Shown here: positions 6,821-13,958 of the stretch, in pieces
Layout of the letters: the number at the start of each line of letters is the position of its first letter
Position numbering within the stretch: the first letter of the stretch is position 1
Source: Leucobacter sp. UBA1945
Lineage (GTDB): Bacteria; Actinomycetota; Actinomycetes; Actinomycetales; Microbacteriaceae
Direction: 5' to 3'
DNA length: 21,448 bases
Assembly (NCBI GenBank): GCA_002336855.1
Contig: DDEV01000135.1
Coordinates: 169-21,616, forward strand
The notes under the pieces: model-generated
Databases searched by the model: none
Told to the model about the DNA's origin: nothing
Seen by the model: the letters and a program-made list of their open reading frames with translations, nothing else
Program-made: the position numbers and the translations under genes

Positions 6821-8098
6821 TTAGTACCGCTCGCCGACCCGCACCGTGTAACCAGCCTCGCGCAGCGCGTCTACGACCTCTTGGCCGTGTTCAACGCCGC
6901 GAGTCTCGATGTGCAGCTCGAGCTCGACATCGCTGATCGGCAGCTCGGTCGCGTGGCGCGTGTGCAGCACCTCGACGACGTTCGCGTTCTTCGAGGCGAC
7001 GATCGAGGCGGTGCGCACGAGCTGACCCGGAATATCGGGCAGCAGAATGCGCAGCTTCAGATAGCGCGACGAGGCTGCGAGGCCGTGGCCGATCACGCGC
7101 TGCAGCAGCAGCGGGTCGATGTTGCCGCCAGAAAGAATGGTTGCCATCGGCCCGGCAGATTCGATTTTGCCTGCGAGGATCGCGGCCACGCCCGCAGCAC
7201 CCGCCGGCTCGACCACAAGTTTCGTGCGTTCGAGCAGCATCACGATCGCTTTCGCGATATCGTCATCAGTGACTGTCACGATCTCGTCGACATAGCGCTG
7301 CACGAACTGAAACGTGAGATCGCCCGGCCGAGCGACCGCGATGCCGTCGGCAATGGTCGGCTTCGCCTGGATCGTGACGGGTTCACCCGCTTCGAGCGAG
7401 GGCTGAAACGCCGCGGTGTTGGCCGACTGCACGCCGACGATGCGAATCTCTCGGCCCTCGCGCTGCGCGTGCAGCTTCGCCGCGGCAGCTACGCCAGAGA
7501 TCAGGCCGCCCCCGCCGATTGCGACGACCAGGGTCTCGATGTCAGGAGCAGCATCAAGCATCTCGAGCGCGACGGTGCCCTGACCCTCGATCACCGCGAG
7601 ATGGTCAAAGGGAGCGATAAAGACCGCGCCGGTGTCTTCGACGAACTGTCGCGCGGCAGCGAGCGTGCCCTCGAAGTTGTCGCCCTCGAGTCGCACGTCT
7701 GCACCGTAGTTGCGCGTGGCCTGCAGCTTGGGCAGCGCGACGCCGAGGGGCATGAAGATCGTCGCTTTGATTCCGAGTTCGCGCGCCGCATATGCGACGC
7801 CCTGCGCATGGTTGCCCGCAGACGCAGCCACCACGCCGCGCTCGCGCTCTTCGGCGCTCAGCCCGAGCAGCCGGTTGTATGCGCCGCGCAGCTTGTATGC
7901 GCCGGTGCGCTGCAGATTCTCACACTTGAGATACACCTTCGGCGCGCCGCTGACCTCGGCGAGATAGCGCGAAGTCTCAAGCGGGGTGCGCCTCGTCACC
8001 CGGTGCACAATGTCGAGCGCACGCTCGAAGTCGTCAAGACCGAGGCTGTCCACGACGCTCCCGTCACCGTTCGTGAATTCTGTTGTCTGCGCGCTCAT
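6821..8098 (-). CDS. ilvA: Threonine ammonia-lyase (threonine dehydratase) with ACT domain
   Basis: 425 residues from the ATG at 8098, similar in size to the actinobacterial single-ACT IlvA. It converts L-threonine to 2-oxobutanoate and ammonia, the first step towards isoleucine. Pyridoxal-phosphate signatures are K69 in TGAYKLRGAYN (Schiff-base lysine), SAGNHAQG (93-100), the glycine loop AIGGGGLISG (about 193-202) that holds the cofactor phosphate, and SGGN (323-326). A C-terminal ACT-like domain (about 346-425) suggests allosteric control, probably by isoleucine or valine. The start overlaps the stop of the AI-2E transporter gene as ATGA, indicating coupling; the in-frame extension upstream to 8212 is only the shadow of that gene. 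Biosynthetic versus catabolic (TdcB-type) role cannot be decided from sequence alone. Confidence 0.93.
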   Translation of the reverse strand: MSAQTTEFTNGDGSVVDSLGLDDFERALDIVHRVTRRTPLETSRYLAEVSGAPKVYLKCENLQRTGAYKLRGAYNRLLGLSAEERERGVVAASAGNHAQGVAYAARELGIKATIFMPLGVALPKLQATRNYGADVRLEGDNFEGTLAAARQFVEDTGAVFIAPFDHLAVIEGQGTVALEMLDAAPDIETLVVAIGGGGLISGVAAAAKLHAQREGREIRIVGVQSANTAAFQPSLEAGEPVTIQAKPTIADGIAVARPGDLTFQFVQRYVDEIVTVTDDDIAKAIVMLLERTKLVVEPAGAAGVAAILAGKIESAGPMATILSGGNIDPLLLQRVIGHGLAASSRYLKLRILLPDIPGQLVRTASIVASKNANVVEVLHTRHATELPISDVELELHIETRGVEHGQEVVDALREAGYTVRVGERY

Positions 8099-9324
8099 GC
8101 GCCCTCCCCTCCGCGCCGAAGCCGCGCGGTCAAGCGGGCCCTCGTGCGGGCCTCGCGATGCACTTGATTTTTCTTGTGATAGTCGGCGACCGGTGCTGCG
8201 TCGGGGTCCCACCTTCGCTCAACGAACGTGTCGACCATCGCGCTCGCCGCCGCCGTGAGCGGCACCGCGAACAGCGCCCCGGGAATCCCCGCGAGCAGCG
8301 CTCCGGTCGACACAGCGAGCACGACACCGAGCGGGTGCACCTTCACGGCATTGCCCATGACGAGCGGCTGCAGCACGTGCCCCTCGATCTGATTCACGAG
8401 AATCACCACGCCCAGCATGATGAGGGCGTTGATCGGGCCGTTGTAGACGAGCGCGATGAACACGGCAACCGCACCGGTGCTGATCGCGCCGAGAAACGGA
8501 ATGAACGAACCGAGAAACACCATGATCGCGATCGGAATCGGCAACGGAACCCCGAGCACCACCGCGCCGAGACCGATGCCGACGGCGTCGATGAAGGCGA
8601 CGAGCACCTGCACCCGCACGTACTGTCCAACCGCCACCCAGCCGTTCTTGCCAGCGCTGTCGGTTGCCGCGTGGGCCCGCTTGGGCAGGAACCCGAGCAC
8701 CCAGTACCAGATTCGCTTGCCGTCGATCAGCAGAAAGATCAGCGAGAACAGGGTAAGCAGGGCGCCGGCTACAACCTGGCCGGCAGTTGTCGTGACGCTC
8801 AGCGCGCCGCTCCAGATCTGGCCCTGGTGATCGCTCACGGTCTTCGTCAACTGCTCAACGAACGAGTTCACCTGATCGGCGCTGAGACCGAACGGGGCCG
8901 ACTCGATCCAAGCCAGAATGTCATGCCAGGTTTGCGTCGCCTTGCGCGCGACATCGCCGAATCCGGCCCGCATCTGACTCACGATCAGCCAGACGAGCCC
9001 GGTGACCGCGACGATGAACATGACCAGCGCAGCCAATACGCCGAGCCCCCTCGGCAGACCTTTTCGCTCGAACAGATGCACCACAGGGTAGAGCAGCGCC
9101 GAGATCAGCATCGCGACAATCACCGGAATCACGATGATCGCCACCTGCGAGATGAGCCAGACCAGTGCCGCGACCGCAATGCCAATAAGAATGAGCCGCC
9201 ACGACCAGGCGGCTGCGACGCGGACGCCGAGAGGCAGTTCGAGAGCAGCGTTCGCGACCTGACCGGGCTCCCGCTCATGAGGGGGGTGCGCCTCGCTCTG
9301 CGCCTTCGGGTTTTGCTCTTCCAC
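8095..9324 (-). CDS. AI-2E family transporter (TqsA/YdiK-like membrane protein)
   Basis: 409 residues, starting with GTG at 9324. A hydrophilic N-terminal tail (1-35) is followed by paired helices (about 42-90), another helix (about 97-117), a long extracytoplasmic loop (about 120-180) and a block of four to five helices (about 180-375) ending in a basic tail (RTRARLTARLRRGG). Sequences such as GSFIPFLGAISTGAVAV, NQIEGHVLQPLVMG and HPLGVVLAVSTGALLAGIPGA are characteristic of the AI-2E (UPF0118/PF01594) family. Members are proposed autoinducer-2 exporters, ion exchangers or flippase-like proteins, so the substrate here is open. The gene overlaps ilvA by four bases. A -10-like box six bases before the GTG suggests a leaderless mRNA. 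Confidence 0.92.
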   Translation of the reverse strand: MEEQNPKAQSEAHPPHEREPGQVANAALELPLGVRVAAAWSWRLILIGIAVAALVWLISQVAIIVIPVIVAMLISALLYPVVHLFERKGLPRGLGVLAALVMFIVAVTGLVWLIVSQMRAGFGDVARKATQTWHDILAWIESAPFGLSADQVNSFVEQLTKTVSDHQGQIWSGALSVTTTAGQVVAGALLTLFSLIFLLIDGKRIWYWVLGFLPKRAHAATDSAGKNGWVAVGQYVRVQVLVAFIDAVGIGLGAVVLGVPLPIPIAIMVFLGSFIPFLGAISTGAVAVFIALVYNGPINALIMLGVVILVNQIEGHVLQPLVMGNAVKVHPLGVVLAVSTGALLAGIPGALFAVPLTAAASAMVDTFVERRWDPDAAPVADYHKKNQVHREARTRARLTARLRRGGEGA

Positions 9325-9330
9325 GCGCCT

Positions 9331-9336
9331 ATCCTA
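9331..9336 (-). promoter_or_regulatory. -10 box for the AI-2E transporter gene (leaderless arrangement)
   Basis: On the minus strand TAGGAT is followed by AGGCGC and then the GTG start codon at 9324. The six-base gap puts the expected transcription start at or beside the G of the start codon. There is no Shine-Dalgarno. Together with the plus-strand box at 9350-9355 it makes a very compact divergent promoter pair. Confidence 0.5.
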
Positions 9337-9349
9337 GTATTTCGGGCGA

Positions 9350-9355
9350 TACCAT
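9350..9355 (+). promoter_or_regulatory. -10 box for the ycaQ-like gene (leaderless arrangement)
   Basis: TACCAT is followed by six bases (CGGTGA) and then the ATG at 9362, the same geometry as the opposing box for the AI-2E gene. No Shine-Dalgarno is visible. TAGTAT at 9335-9340 is an alternative -10 that would give a leader of roughly 15 bases. Confidence 0.42.
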
Positions 9356-9361
9356 CGGTGA

Positions 9362-10543
9362 ATGCAGAACCTCTCGCAGGCGGAAGCCCGCCGCATCGCC
9401 CTGGCCGCGCAGGGCTTCAGCAGCACCGCACGCATTCGGCAGCGCAGGCCCTTTGATCCAGCTCTTGAACGCCTGCATGTACTGCAGATCGACTCGGTCA
9501 ACGTATTCGCGCGATCGCACTATATGCCCGTGTTTTCACGGCACGGCGGGTACGACCAGGAGCGACTCGACCGGCACCTGTGGTCGAGCGGCGAGTTCAC
9601 CGAGTATTGGGCGCACGAAGCCGCGTTCATTCGAGTCGAGGATCGCCCGCTCTTTGCCTGGCGCATGCACGATTACCGGCAGCGCTATGCCGAGCGCATC
9701 GACCAGCTGGCGCCCGCAATGCAGCGCGTTCGCGAGCAGCTCACCGAGCACGGGCCGCAGTTCGTGCGCGACCTCGAGACTGGGCCCCGCGAGAAGCGCG
9801 GCCCGTGGTGGGACTGGAGCGATACGAAGCGTGCAGTCGAGATGCTGTTCGCGGTCGGCGAGGTGGTGACGGCGGGGCGAGAGCGCTTCGAGCGACGCTA
9901 CGCGATCGCCGAGCAGGTACTGCCAGAGGTCGCGCTGCGCACCGTCGATCGCGAGACCGCGCAGCGCGCGCTCATCGAGCAGGCTGCCCGCTCGCTCGGC
10001 GTAGGCACACTCGCGGATCTCGCCGACTATCACCGACTGAAAACGGGCCAGGCACAGATCGCGGTGCGCGCGCTCGAAGACGAGGGCGTGCTCGTGCCCG
10101 TGCGGGTCAGCGGCTGGGCGGGTGCGAACGGCAAACCGCTGCAAGCCTGGATGCACCGCGACGCGACGCTGCCCTCACGTCTCGCACCAAACGCACTGCT
10201 CACGCCGTTCGACCCTGTGGTGTGGTTTCGCCCCCGGGCTGAGCGCATGTTCGACTTTCACTACCGCATCGAGATCTACACCCCGAAAGAGAAGCGGCAA
10301 TACGGCTACTACTGCCTGCCCCTGATGGTCGGCGGAAAGCTCGCGGGGCGCATCGACCTCAAGGCAGACCGCGCGAACCGCGAGTTGCTCGTGCAGGCGG
10401 CGTGGCAGGAGCCCGGCGCGCCCTCGCGTACCGCCGAGGTTGCGCAGACACTGCTCAGCAGCGCGGCATCATGGCAGGGGCTCGAGCGGGTGCGAGTGTC
10501 TGGGGCGGGCAACCTGCCGCTGCCCGCCAGCTTCGGGGTCTAG
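9362..10543 (+). CDS. YcaQ/AlkX-like winged-helix DNA glycosylase (HTH_42 family)
   Basis: 393 residues, the usual size for the YcaQ/HTH_42 (PF06224) family. The N-terminal half has LERLHVLQIDSVNVFARSHY, in which Q42-I43-D44 matches the QxD catalytic motif described for E. coli YcaQ (AlkX); the related AlkZ has QxQ. Further family segments are YWAHEAAFI, RGPWWDWSDTKRAVEMLF (winged-helix region) and LLTPFDPVVWFRPRAERMFDF near the C-terminus. E. coli YcaQ removes nitrogen-mustard lesions and unhooks interstrand crosslinks, so DNA repair is the likely role here; the lesion range is an inference. It is divergent from the AI-2E gene with only 37 bases between start codons and convergent with the aldehyde dehydrogenase gene, with no clear terminator between. 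Confidence 0.9.
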   Translation: MQNLSQAEARRIALAAQGFSSTARIRQRRPFDPALERLHVLQIDSVNVFARSHYMPVFSRHGGYDQERLDRHLWSSGEFTEYWAHEAAFIRVEDRPLFAWRMHDYRQRYAERIDQLAPAMQRVREQLTEHGPQFVRDLETGPREKRGPWWDWSDTKRAVEMLFAVGEVVTAGRERFERRYAIAEQVLPEVALRTVDRETAQRALIEQAARSLGVGTLADLADYHRLKTGQAQIAVRALEDEGVLVPVRVSGWAGANGKPLQAWMHRDATLPSRLAPNALLTPFDPVVWFRPRAERMFDFHYRIEIYTPKEKRQYGYYCLPLMVGGKLAGRIDLKADRANRELLVQAAWQEPGAPSRTAEVAQTLLSSAASWQGLERVRVSGAGNLPLPASFGV

Positions 10544-10580
10544 CAGCGCGGCTGAGAGCGTCGCGAGCGGCCGCCGGGCG

Positions 10581-11975
10581 CTACCGCAGCTTGCCGAGCA
10601 ACTTTCGCACGATCTGATCTTTCGTGGCGTTGAACGGCGGCATGATCGTCGGCGCGAGCGTGTCGGGCTGCAGCGGCTTCGAGAGCACCGCCTTCTGGTG
10701 GCTGAACACCTCGAACGAGCGCTCGCCATGGTAGGCGCCCTGCCCGCTCTCGCCGACGCCGCCGAACGGCAGTTCGGGCACGGTGAGGTGCAGCACCGGC
10801 GCACCGAAGGTGAGCGCGCCCGAGCTCGTTTCTGACTCCCAGCGGCGGCGCGTGGCCCGGTCTTCGCTGAACACATAGGCGGCGAGCGGCTTGTCGTGCG
10901 CATTGACGTACTGCAGCGCATCGTCGAGATCGCTCACCTCGATGAGCGGCAGGATCGGGCCGAAGATCTCGTCGCGCATCACCGAAGCATCTCGCGAGAC
11001 CCCCACCAGAACGGTCGGCTCGATGAAGCGAGTCTCGGCATCGTGCCCGCCACCCACCACGGTCTCGCCGTCGCCGAGGTATCCGACGAGCCGCCCGAAC
11101 TGCGCATCGCTGATGATGCGTCCGTAGTCGGGATTGTGTTGCACTGCACTGCCGTAGAGCTCGTGAATGGCGTCGGCAAGCTTCGGTGCCAGCTTCGCGA
11201 GCACCTCCCTCTGCCCCAGCACATAGTCGGGAGCGACGCAGGTCTGCCCGGCGTTCATGAACTTGCCCCAGACGATGCGCTTCGCTGCCTCGGCAAGATT
11301 GACCGTCTCGTCGACGAACACGGGCGACTTGCCGCCGAGCTCGAGTGTGACGGGGGTCAGGTGCTCGGCTGCGGCGTGGGCCACGATGCGGCCGACCCTG
11401 CCGTTGCCGGTGTAGAAGATGTGGTCGAAGCGCTCTGCCAGCAGCTCGGTGGTTTCTTCGACGCCGCCCTCGATCACCGCAACCGCGCGACGGTCGAGGT
11501 ACTCAGGCACGAGCATTGCCAGGGCGGCGCTCGTCGCGGGGGCGATCTCGCTCGGCTTCACGACCGCGGCATTGCCAGCCGCGATCGCCCCGACGAGCGG
11601 CGAGAGGGCGAGCATCAGCGGGTAGTTCCAGGGGGCAATGATGAGGGCAACACCAAGGGGTTCGAGGATCACCTTGGCAGAAGCCGGCTGCACGACGAGG
11701 GGTGCGGCGACTCGGCGCGGGCGCATCCACTTCGACAGGTGCGCGAGCGCGTGCTCGATCTCGCTCAGCAGAAAGCCGATCTCGGTGATCTGCGACTCAA
11801 TGGGAGCCTTGCCGAGGTCGGCGTGCAGCGCGGCTTCGAAGTCTGCTTCGCGCTCGGTGAGCATGTCGCGCATGCGCTCGAGTTGCTCGCGACGCCACTC
11901 TTCACTTCGCGTGAAGCCCTGCCCGAAGCTGTATCGCAGCCCGGCTACGACCGTTGAGATTCTCGATGCACTCAT
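10581..11975 (-). CDS. NAD(P)-dependent aldehyde dehydrogenase (class-3-like)
   Basis: 464 residues, shorter than the about 490 of ordinary ALDHs and like class-3/fatty-aldehyde or coniferyl-aldehyde dehydrogenases. It oxidises an aldehyde to the carboxylate. Visible residues are N117 in IIAPWNYPL (oxyanion hole), E212 in LELGGKSP (general base) and the nucleophile C246 in NAGQTCVAPDY, plus EIFGPILP and LPFGGVGESGQGAYHG near the end. The C-terminal segment (about 440-464, ending IVRKLLGKLR) is basic and lacks an obvious membrane anchor. The ATG at 11975 is preceded by a TAGCCT box seven bases away and by a GGAG too close to be a standard Shine-Dalgarno, so the mRNA may be leaderless. The physiological substrate is unknown. 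Confidence 0.92.
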   Translation of the reverse strand: MSASRISTVVAGLRYSFGQGFTRSEEWRREQLERMRDMLTEREADFEAALHADLGKAPIESQITEIGFLLSEIEHALAHLSKWMRPRRVAAPLVVQPASAKVILEPLGVALIIAPWNYPLMLALSPLVGAIAAGNAAVVKPSEIAPATSAALAMLVPEYLDRRAVAVIEGGVEETTELLAERFDHIFYTGNGRVGRIVAHAAAEHLTPVTLELGGKSPVFVDETVNLAEAAKRIVWGKFMNAGQTCVAPDYVLGQREVLAKLAPKLADAIHELYGSAVQHNPDYGRIISDAQFGRLVGYLGDGETVVGGGHDAETRFIEPTVLVGVSRDASVMRDEIFGPILPLIEVSDLDDALQYVNAHDKPLAAYVFSEDRATRRRWESETSSGALTFGAPVLHLTVPELPFGGVGESGQGAYHGERSFEVFSHQKAVLSKPLQPDTLAPTIMPPFNATKDQIVRKLLGKLR

Positions 11976-11982
11976 GCGCTCC

Positions 11983-11988
11983 AGGCTA
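11983..11988 (-). promoter_or_regulatory. Candidate -10 box for the aldehyde dehydrogenase gene
   Basis: On the minus strand TAGCCT is followed by seven bases (GGAGCGC) and the ATG at 11975. The spacing fits a leaderless transcript; the GGAG, three bases from the ATG, is too close for normal ribosome binding. No clear -35 is visible. Confidence 0.38.
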
Positions 11989-12010
11989 CTCCCCTCGTCT
12001 GGGTGCGAGG

Positions 12011-12053
12011 CACGAATGCCACGAGCAACGCAGCGCGTTGCGAAGCATTCGTG
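12011..12053. repeat. Nested inverted repeat between the pitA unit and the aldehyde dehydrogenase gene
   Basis: An outer 9-bp stem, CACGAATGC (12011-12019) with GCATTCGTG (12045-12053), encloses an inner 7-bp stem, GCAACGC (12025-12031) with GCGTTGC (12035-12041), around a three-base loop. The internal loop is 5 and 3 bases. It lies 36-78 bases before the aldehyde dehydrogenase start and after the stop of the pitA partner gene. It has no following T-run on either strand, so it may be an operator, a structured RNA end, or a rho-linked stop rather than a classical terminator. Confidence 0.6.
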
Positions 12054-12058
12054 AACAC

Positions 12059-12073
12059 GGTGCCCACGGCACC
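12059..12073. repeat. Short hairpin GGTGCC/GGCACC
   Basis: A 6-bp stem (12059-12064 with 12068-12073) and a three-base loop lie directly beside the nested repeat at 12011-12053. A third small stem, CACGGC/GCCGTG (12095-12100 with 12105-12110), covers the stop codon of the small membrane protein. The cluster may help end transcription of the pitA unit on the minus strand, but no U-tract is present. Confidence 0.4.
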
Positions 12074-12101
12074 GAATGGGCCCAGTCAGCCTGACACGGC
12101 C

Positions 12102-12395
12102 TCAGCCGTGGAGGGCTGGCACAATCAGATAGATGCCGATGAGCACGCAAATGACGCTCAGACCGAAGCAGATGTTCGCCGCAATCGTCGCCCAGAGCGG
12201 GCGGCCGAGGTCGTCGACATCGTCGTCTTCGTCGTCGCGCGAGGGGCCGTCTGGCTCAAAGCTGCCGTCGGCCTGACGTACCTTCGGCGCGGGCGTCGCG
12301 AGAAACCGGATGCCGAGCGAGTAGAGGGCTACCACCACGGCCGACGCGACGAGCGCCGTCGCGAACACGATCAGAAACGCTACCCAGTCGATCAT
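12102..12395 (-). CDS. Small two-TM protein translationally coupled to pitA
   Basis: 97 residues: a first membrane helix (about 4-27, WVAFLIVFATALVASAVVVAL), a polar loop (about 33-66) with a strongly acidic run (DDEDDDVDD, 54-62), and a second helix (about 67-92, LWATIAANICFGLSVICVLI). The start overlaps the pitA stop as ATGA (12392-12395). Positive charges just after helix 1 (R30, K38, R40) suggest the loop is cytoplasmic. No known domain is recognised. The tight coupling points to an accessory role for the phosphate transporter, perhaps through pairing of the acidic loop with the basic PitA tail, which is an inference. Confidence 0.82.
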   Translation of the reverse strand: MIDWVAFLIVFATALVASAVVVALYSLGIRFLATPAPKVRQADGSFEPDGPSRDDEDDDVDDLGRPLWATIAANICFGLSVICVLIGIYLIVPALHG

Positions 12396-13762
12396 CGCGC
12401 GTCTCCGTTGCTCTCGGGCTTCTGGCTCTGCTTCTGCTGCTTCTTCGCCTGCTTCGCCGCCTTGCGGGCGGCGCGCTCGGCCGCCTCGCGTTCTTCAGCT
12501 GCGCGGCGCTCAGCCTCGCGAGCCGCCTTGTCTTCGCGCACTGCGCTCTGCGCCACAGAGGTGAGGGGCGGCACGGTGCCGGTCTTTGTGGGCACCTTGC
12601 GCACCTTGCTGCCGCCGATGCGCACGGCATAACCCGACTCTGCAACGTCGGGCACCGCCACGGCGTTCGAGTGATCCACCTTGTTGCGACGTGAACGCCA
12701 GAAAATGAAGATGATAAAGCCGAAGCCGACCACGGTGTCGATGATCACGCCGACCATACCGAGGTGCGCGATTGCGGCTGCGATCGCGCCAACCGCGCCG
12801 GCAGCGGGCAGCGTGAAGAGCCAGCCGAGGCCGATGCGACCTGCGGTGCGCCAGCGCACGCTCGATCCTTTTCGACCAAGACCCGAACCGATGACCGAGC
12901 CCGAAGCGACCTGCGTCGTCGAAAGCGCGAAGCCGAGGTGGCTCGAAGCGAGAATCGTCGCGGCGGTCGAAGTCTCTGCGGCAAAGCCCTGTGCTGGCTT
13001 CACCTGGGTCAGGCCCGCGCCGAGGGTGCGAATGATGCGCCAGCCGCCCGAGTAGGTGCCGATCGCGATCGCGAGCGCACAGGCGACGACGACCCACAGG
13101 TGGGGGCCGGTGTCGGGTTCCTGCATGTTGGCGGCGACGAGGGTGAGCGTGATCACGCCCATCGTCTTCTGCGCGTCGTTCGTGCCGTGAGCGAGCGCGA
13201 TGAGCGAGGACGAGGCGATCTGCGCGTACCGGAAACGACCGCGACCGTCTTTCTTGCCGTCGTGGCGGCGGGTGATCGCGTAGGCGATCTTCGTCGCGAT
13301 AAACGCCACGAGGCCCGCGGTCAGCGGAGCCGCGAGCGCGGGAATAATGATCTTCGAGAGGAAGACGCCGCCATTGATCGCCTGAATGCCCGCGCCGACG
13401 ATCGCGGCACCGATGAGACCGCCGAACAGCGCGTGCGACGAGCTCGAGGGCAGACCGTAGAGCCAGGTGAGCAGGTTCCAGACGATGGCGCCGATCAGGC
13501 CGGCAAAAATCATCTCTGGCGTGATGAGCACCCCACCATCGCCCTCATTAATGAGACCGCCCGAGATGGTCTTCGCGACCTCGGTCGAGAGAAACGCGCC
13601 AACGAGATTCAGAATCGCGGCGAGCAGCACCGCAGTTTTCGGTTTCAGCGCGCCGGTCGCGATGGGGGTTGCCATCGCATTCGCGGTGTCGTGAAACCCG
13701 TTGGTGAAGTCGAAGAAGAGCGCCAGGACAATGACCAGCAACACGATGAGGGTGAGTTCCAC
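12392..13762 (-). CDS. pitA: Low-affinity inorganic phosphate transporter, PitA/PHO4 family
   Basis: 456 residues with about ten membrane helices. The two inverted PHO4 signature repeats are visible: FTNGFHDTANAMATPIATGAL (19-39) and IALAHGTNDAQKTMGVITL (188-206). LYGLPSSSSHALFGGLIG (101-118) is another family block. The protein moves inorganic phosphate, probably as a metal-phosphate complex with protons. A cytoplasmic tail (about 360-456) is unusual: residues 407-447 are rich in Ala, Glu, Arg and Lys with heptad-like spacing, likely coiled coil, ending in a Lys/Gln-rich basic run. The GTG at 13762 is the start (MELTLIVLL). The small two-TM gene follows with a four-base overlap. A candidate promoter and phased GCAAA repeats lie upstream. 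Confidence 0.93.
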   Translation of the reverse strand: MELTLIVLLVIVLALFFDFTNGFHDTANAMATPIATGALKPKTAVLLAAILNLVGAFLSTEVAKTISGGLINEGDGGVLITPEMIFAGLIGAIVWNLLTWLYGLPSSSSHALFGGLIGAAIVGAGIQAINGGVFLSKIIIPALAAPLTAGLVAFIATKIAYAITRRHDGKKDGRGRFRYAQIASSSLIALAHGTNDAQKTMGVITLTLVAANMQEPDTGPHLWVVVACALAIAIGTYSGGWRIIRTLGAGLTQVKPAQGFAAETSTAATILASSHLGFALSTTQVASGSVIGSGLGRKGSSVRWRTAGRIGLGWLFTLPAAGAVGAIAAAIAHLGMVGVIIDTVVGFGFIIFIFWRSRRNKVDHSNAVAVPDVAESGYAVRIGGSKVRKVPTKTGTVPPLTSVAQSAVREDKAAREAERRAAEEREAAERAARKAAKQAKKQQKQSQKPESNGDAR

Positions 13763-13818
13763 CGGCGTCTTTCGTTCGGAGTGTGCGTCGGCACACGCGG
13801 GTGCGATTCACTCGAAGT

Positions 13819-13844
13819 TTTGCCCCGGTTTGCTTCGCGTTTGC
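13819..13844. promoter_or_regulatory. Three phased TTTGC/GCAAA repeats upstream of pitA
   Basis: TTTGC occurs at 13819, 13829 and 13840, so the copies are spaced 10 and 11 bases, one helical turn. On the pitA strand they read GCAAA. Phased direct repeats of about 11 bases are typical of OmpR/PhoB-type response-regulator sites, and a phosphate transporter lies downstream, but the motif is short and the assignment is speculative. Confidence 0.35.
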
Positions 13845-13853
13845 GTGCGCTTA

Positions 13854-13882
13854 ATTTTCGCAAGAGGATCAGCTCCGGTCAA
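13854..13882 (-). promoter_or_regulatory. Candidate sigma-70-type promoter for pitA
   Basis: On the minus strand TTGACC (13882-13877) matches the -35 consensus at 5 of 6 positions and is followed after 17 bases by GAAAAT (13859-13854, 4 of 6 to TATAAT). Transcription would start near 13847 and give a leader of about 85 bases covering the GCAAA repeats. Not tested; other -10 registers are possible. Confidence 0.4.
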
Positions 13883-13918
13883 GTTGATACCCCTCAGCCT
13901 GCTCGCGCTGTCGCGAGG

Positions 13919-13924
13919 TAGGAT
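13919..13924 (+). promoter_or_regulatory. Candidate -10 box for the mycoredoxin gene
   Basis: TAGGAT fits the actinobacterial TANNNT -10 form. Transcription would begin near 13931, leaving a leader of about 28 bases that contains the Shine-Dalgarno GAGGAG at 13947-13952, six bases before the ATG. No matching -35 is seen at 17-18 bases. Confidence 0.4.
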
Positions 13925-13958
13925 TCGGTGCAGAAGCACAATCAGCGAGGAGCAACTC

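Noticed and set aside
6881..8167. Plus-strand open frame (428 codons) opposite ilvA
   Set aside because: The opposite strand encodes a complete threonine ammonia-lyase with all catalytic motifs; the plus frame has none.
8083..9456. Long plus-strand open frame (457 codons) opposite the AI-2E gene
   Set aside because: Composition is the Arg/His/Asp-rich pattern of an antisense shadow, and it runs through the start regions of two real genes.
10544..10580. Terminator between the convergent ycaQ-like and aldehyde dehydrogenase genes
   Set aside because: The 37-base gap is GC-rich with a short palindrome (GCGGCCGC) but no stable long stem or T-run.
12764..13921. Long plus-strand open frame (385 codons) opposite pitA
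   Set aside because: It is antisense to a clearly recognised transporter, is rich in Arg, Asp and His as expected for a GC-rich shadow frame, and has no family motif.
13884..13924. TTGATA plus TAGGAT as a paired promoter for the mycoredoxin gene
   Set aside because: The spacer is 29 bases, too long for a standard promoter; only the -10 box is kept.
13763..13958. Hidden small gene or RNA in the pitA-mycoredoxin gap
   Set aside because: No start with a ribosome site and no tRNA-like or strong folded structure is visible; the gap is best explained by divergent promoters.
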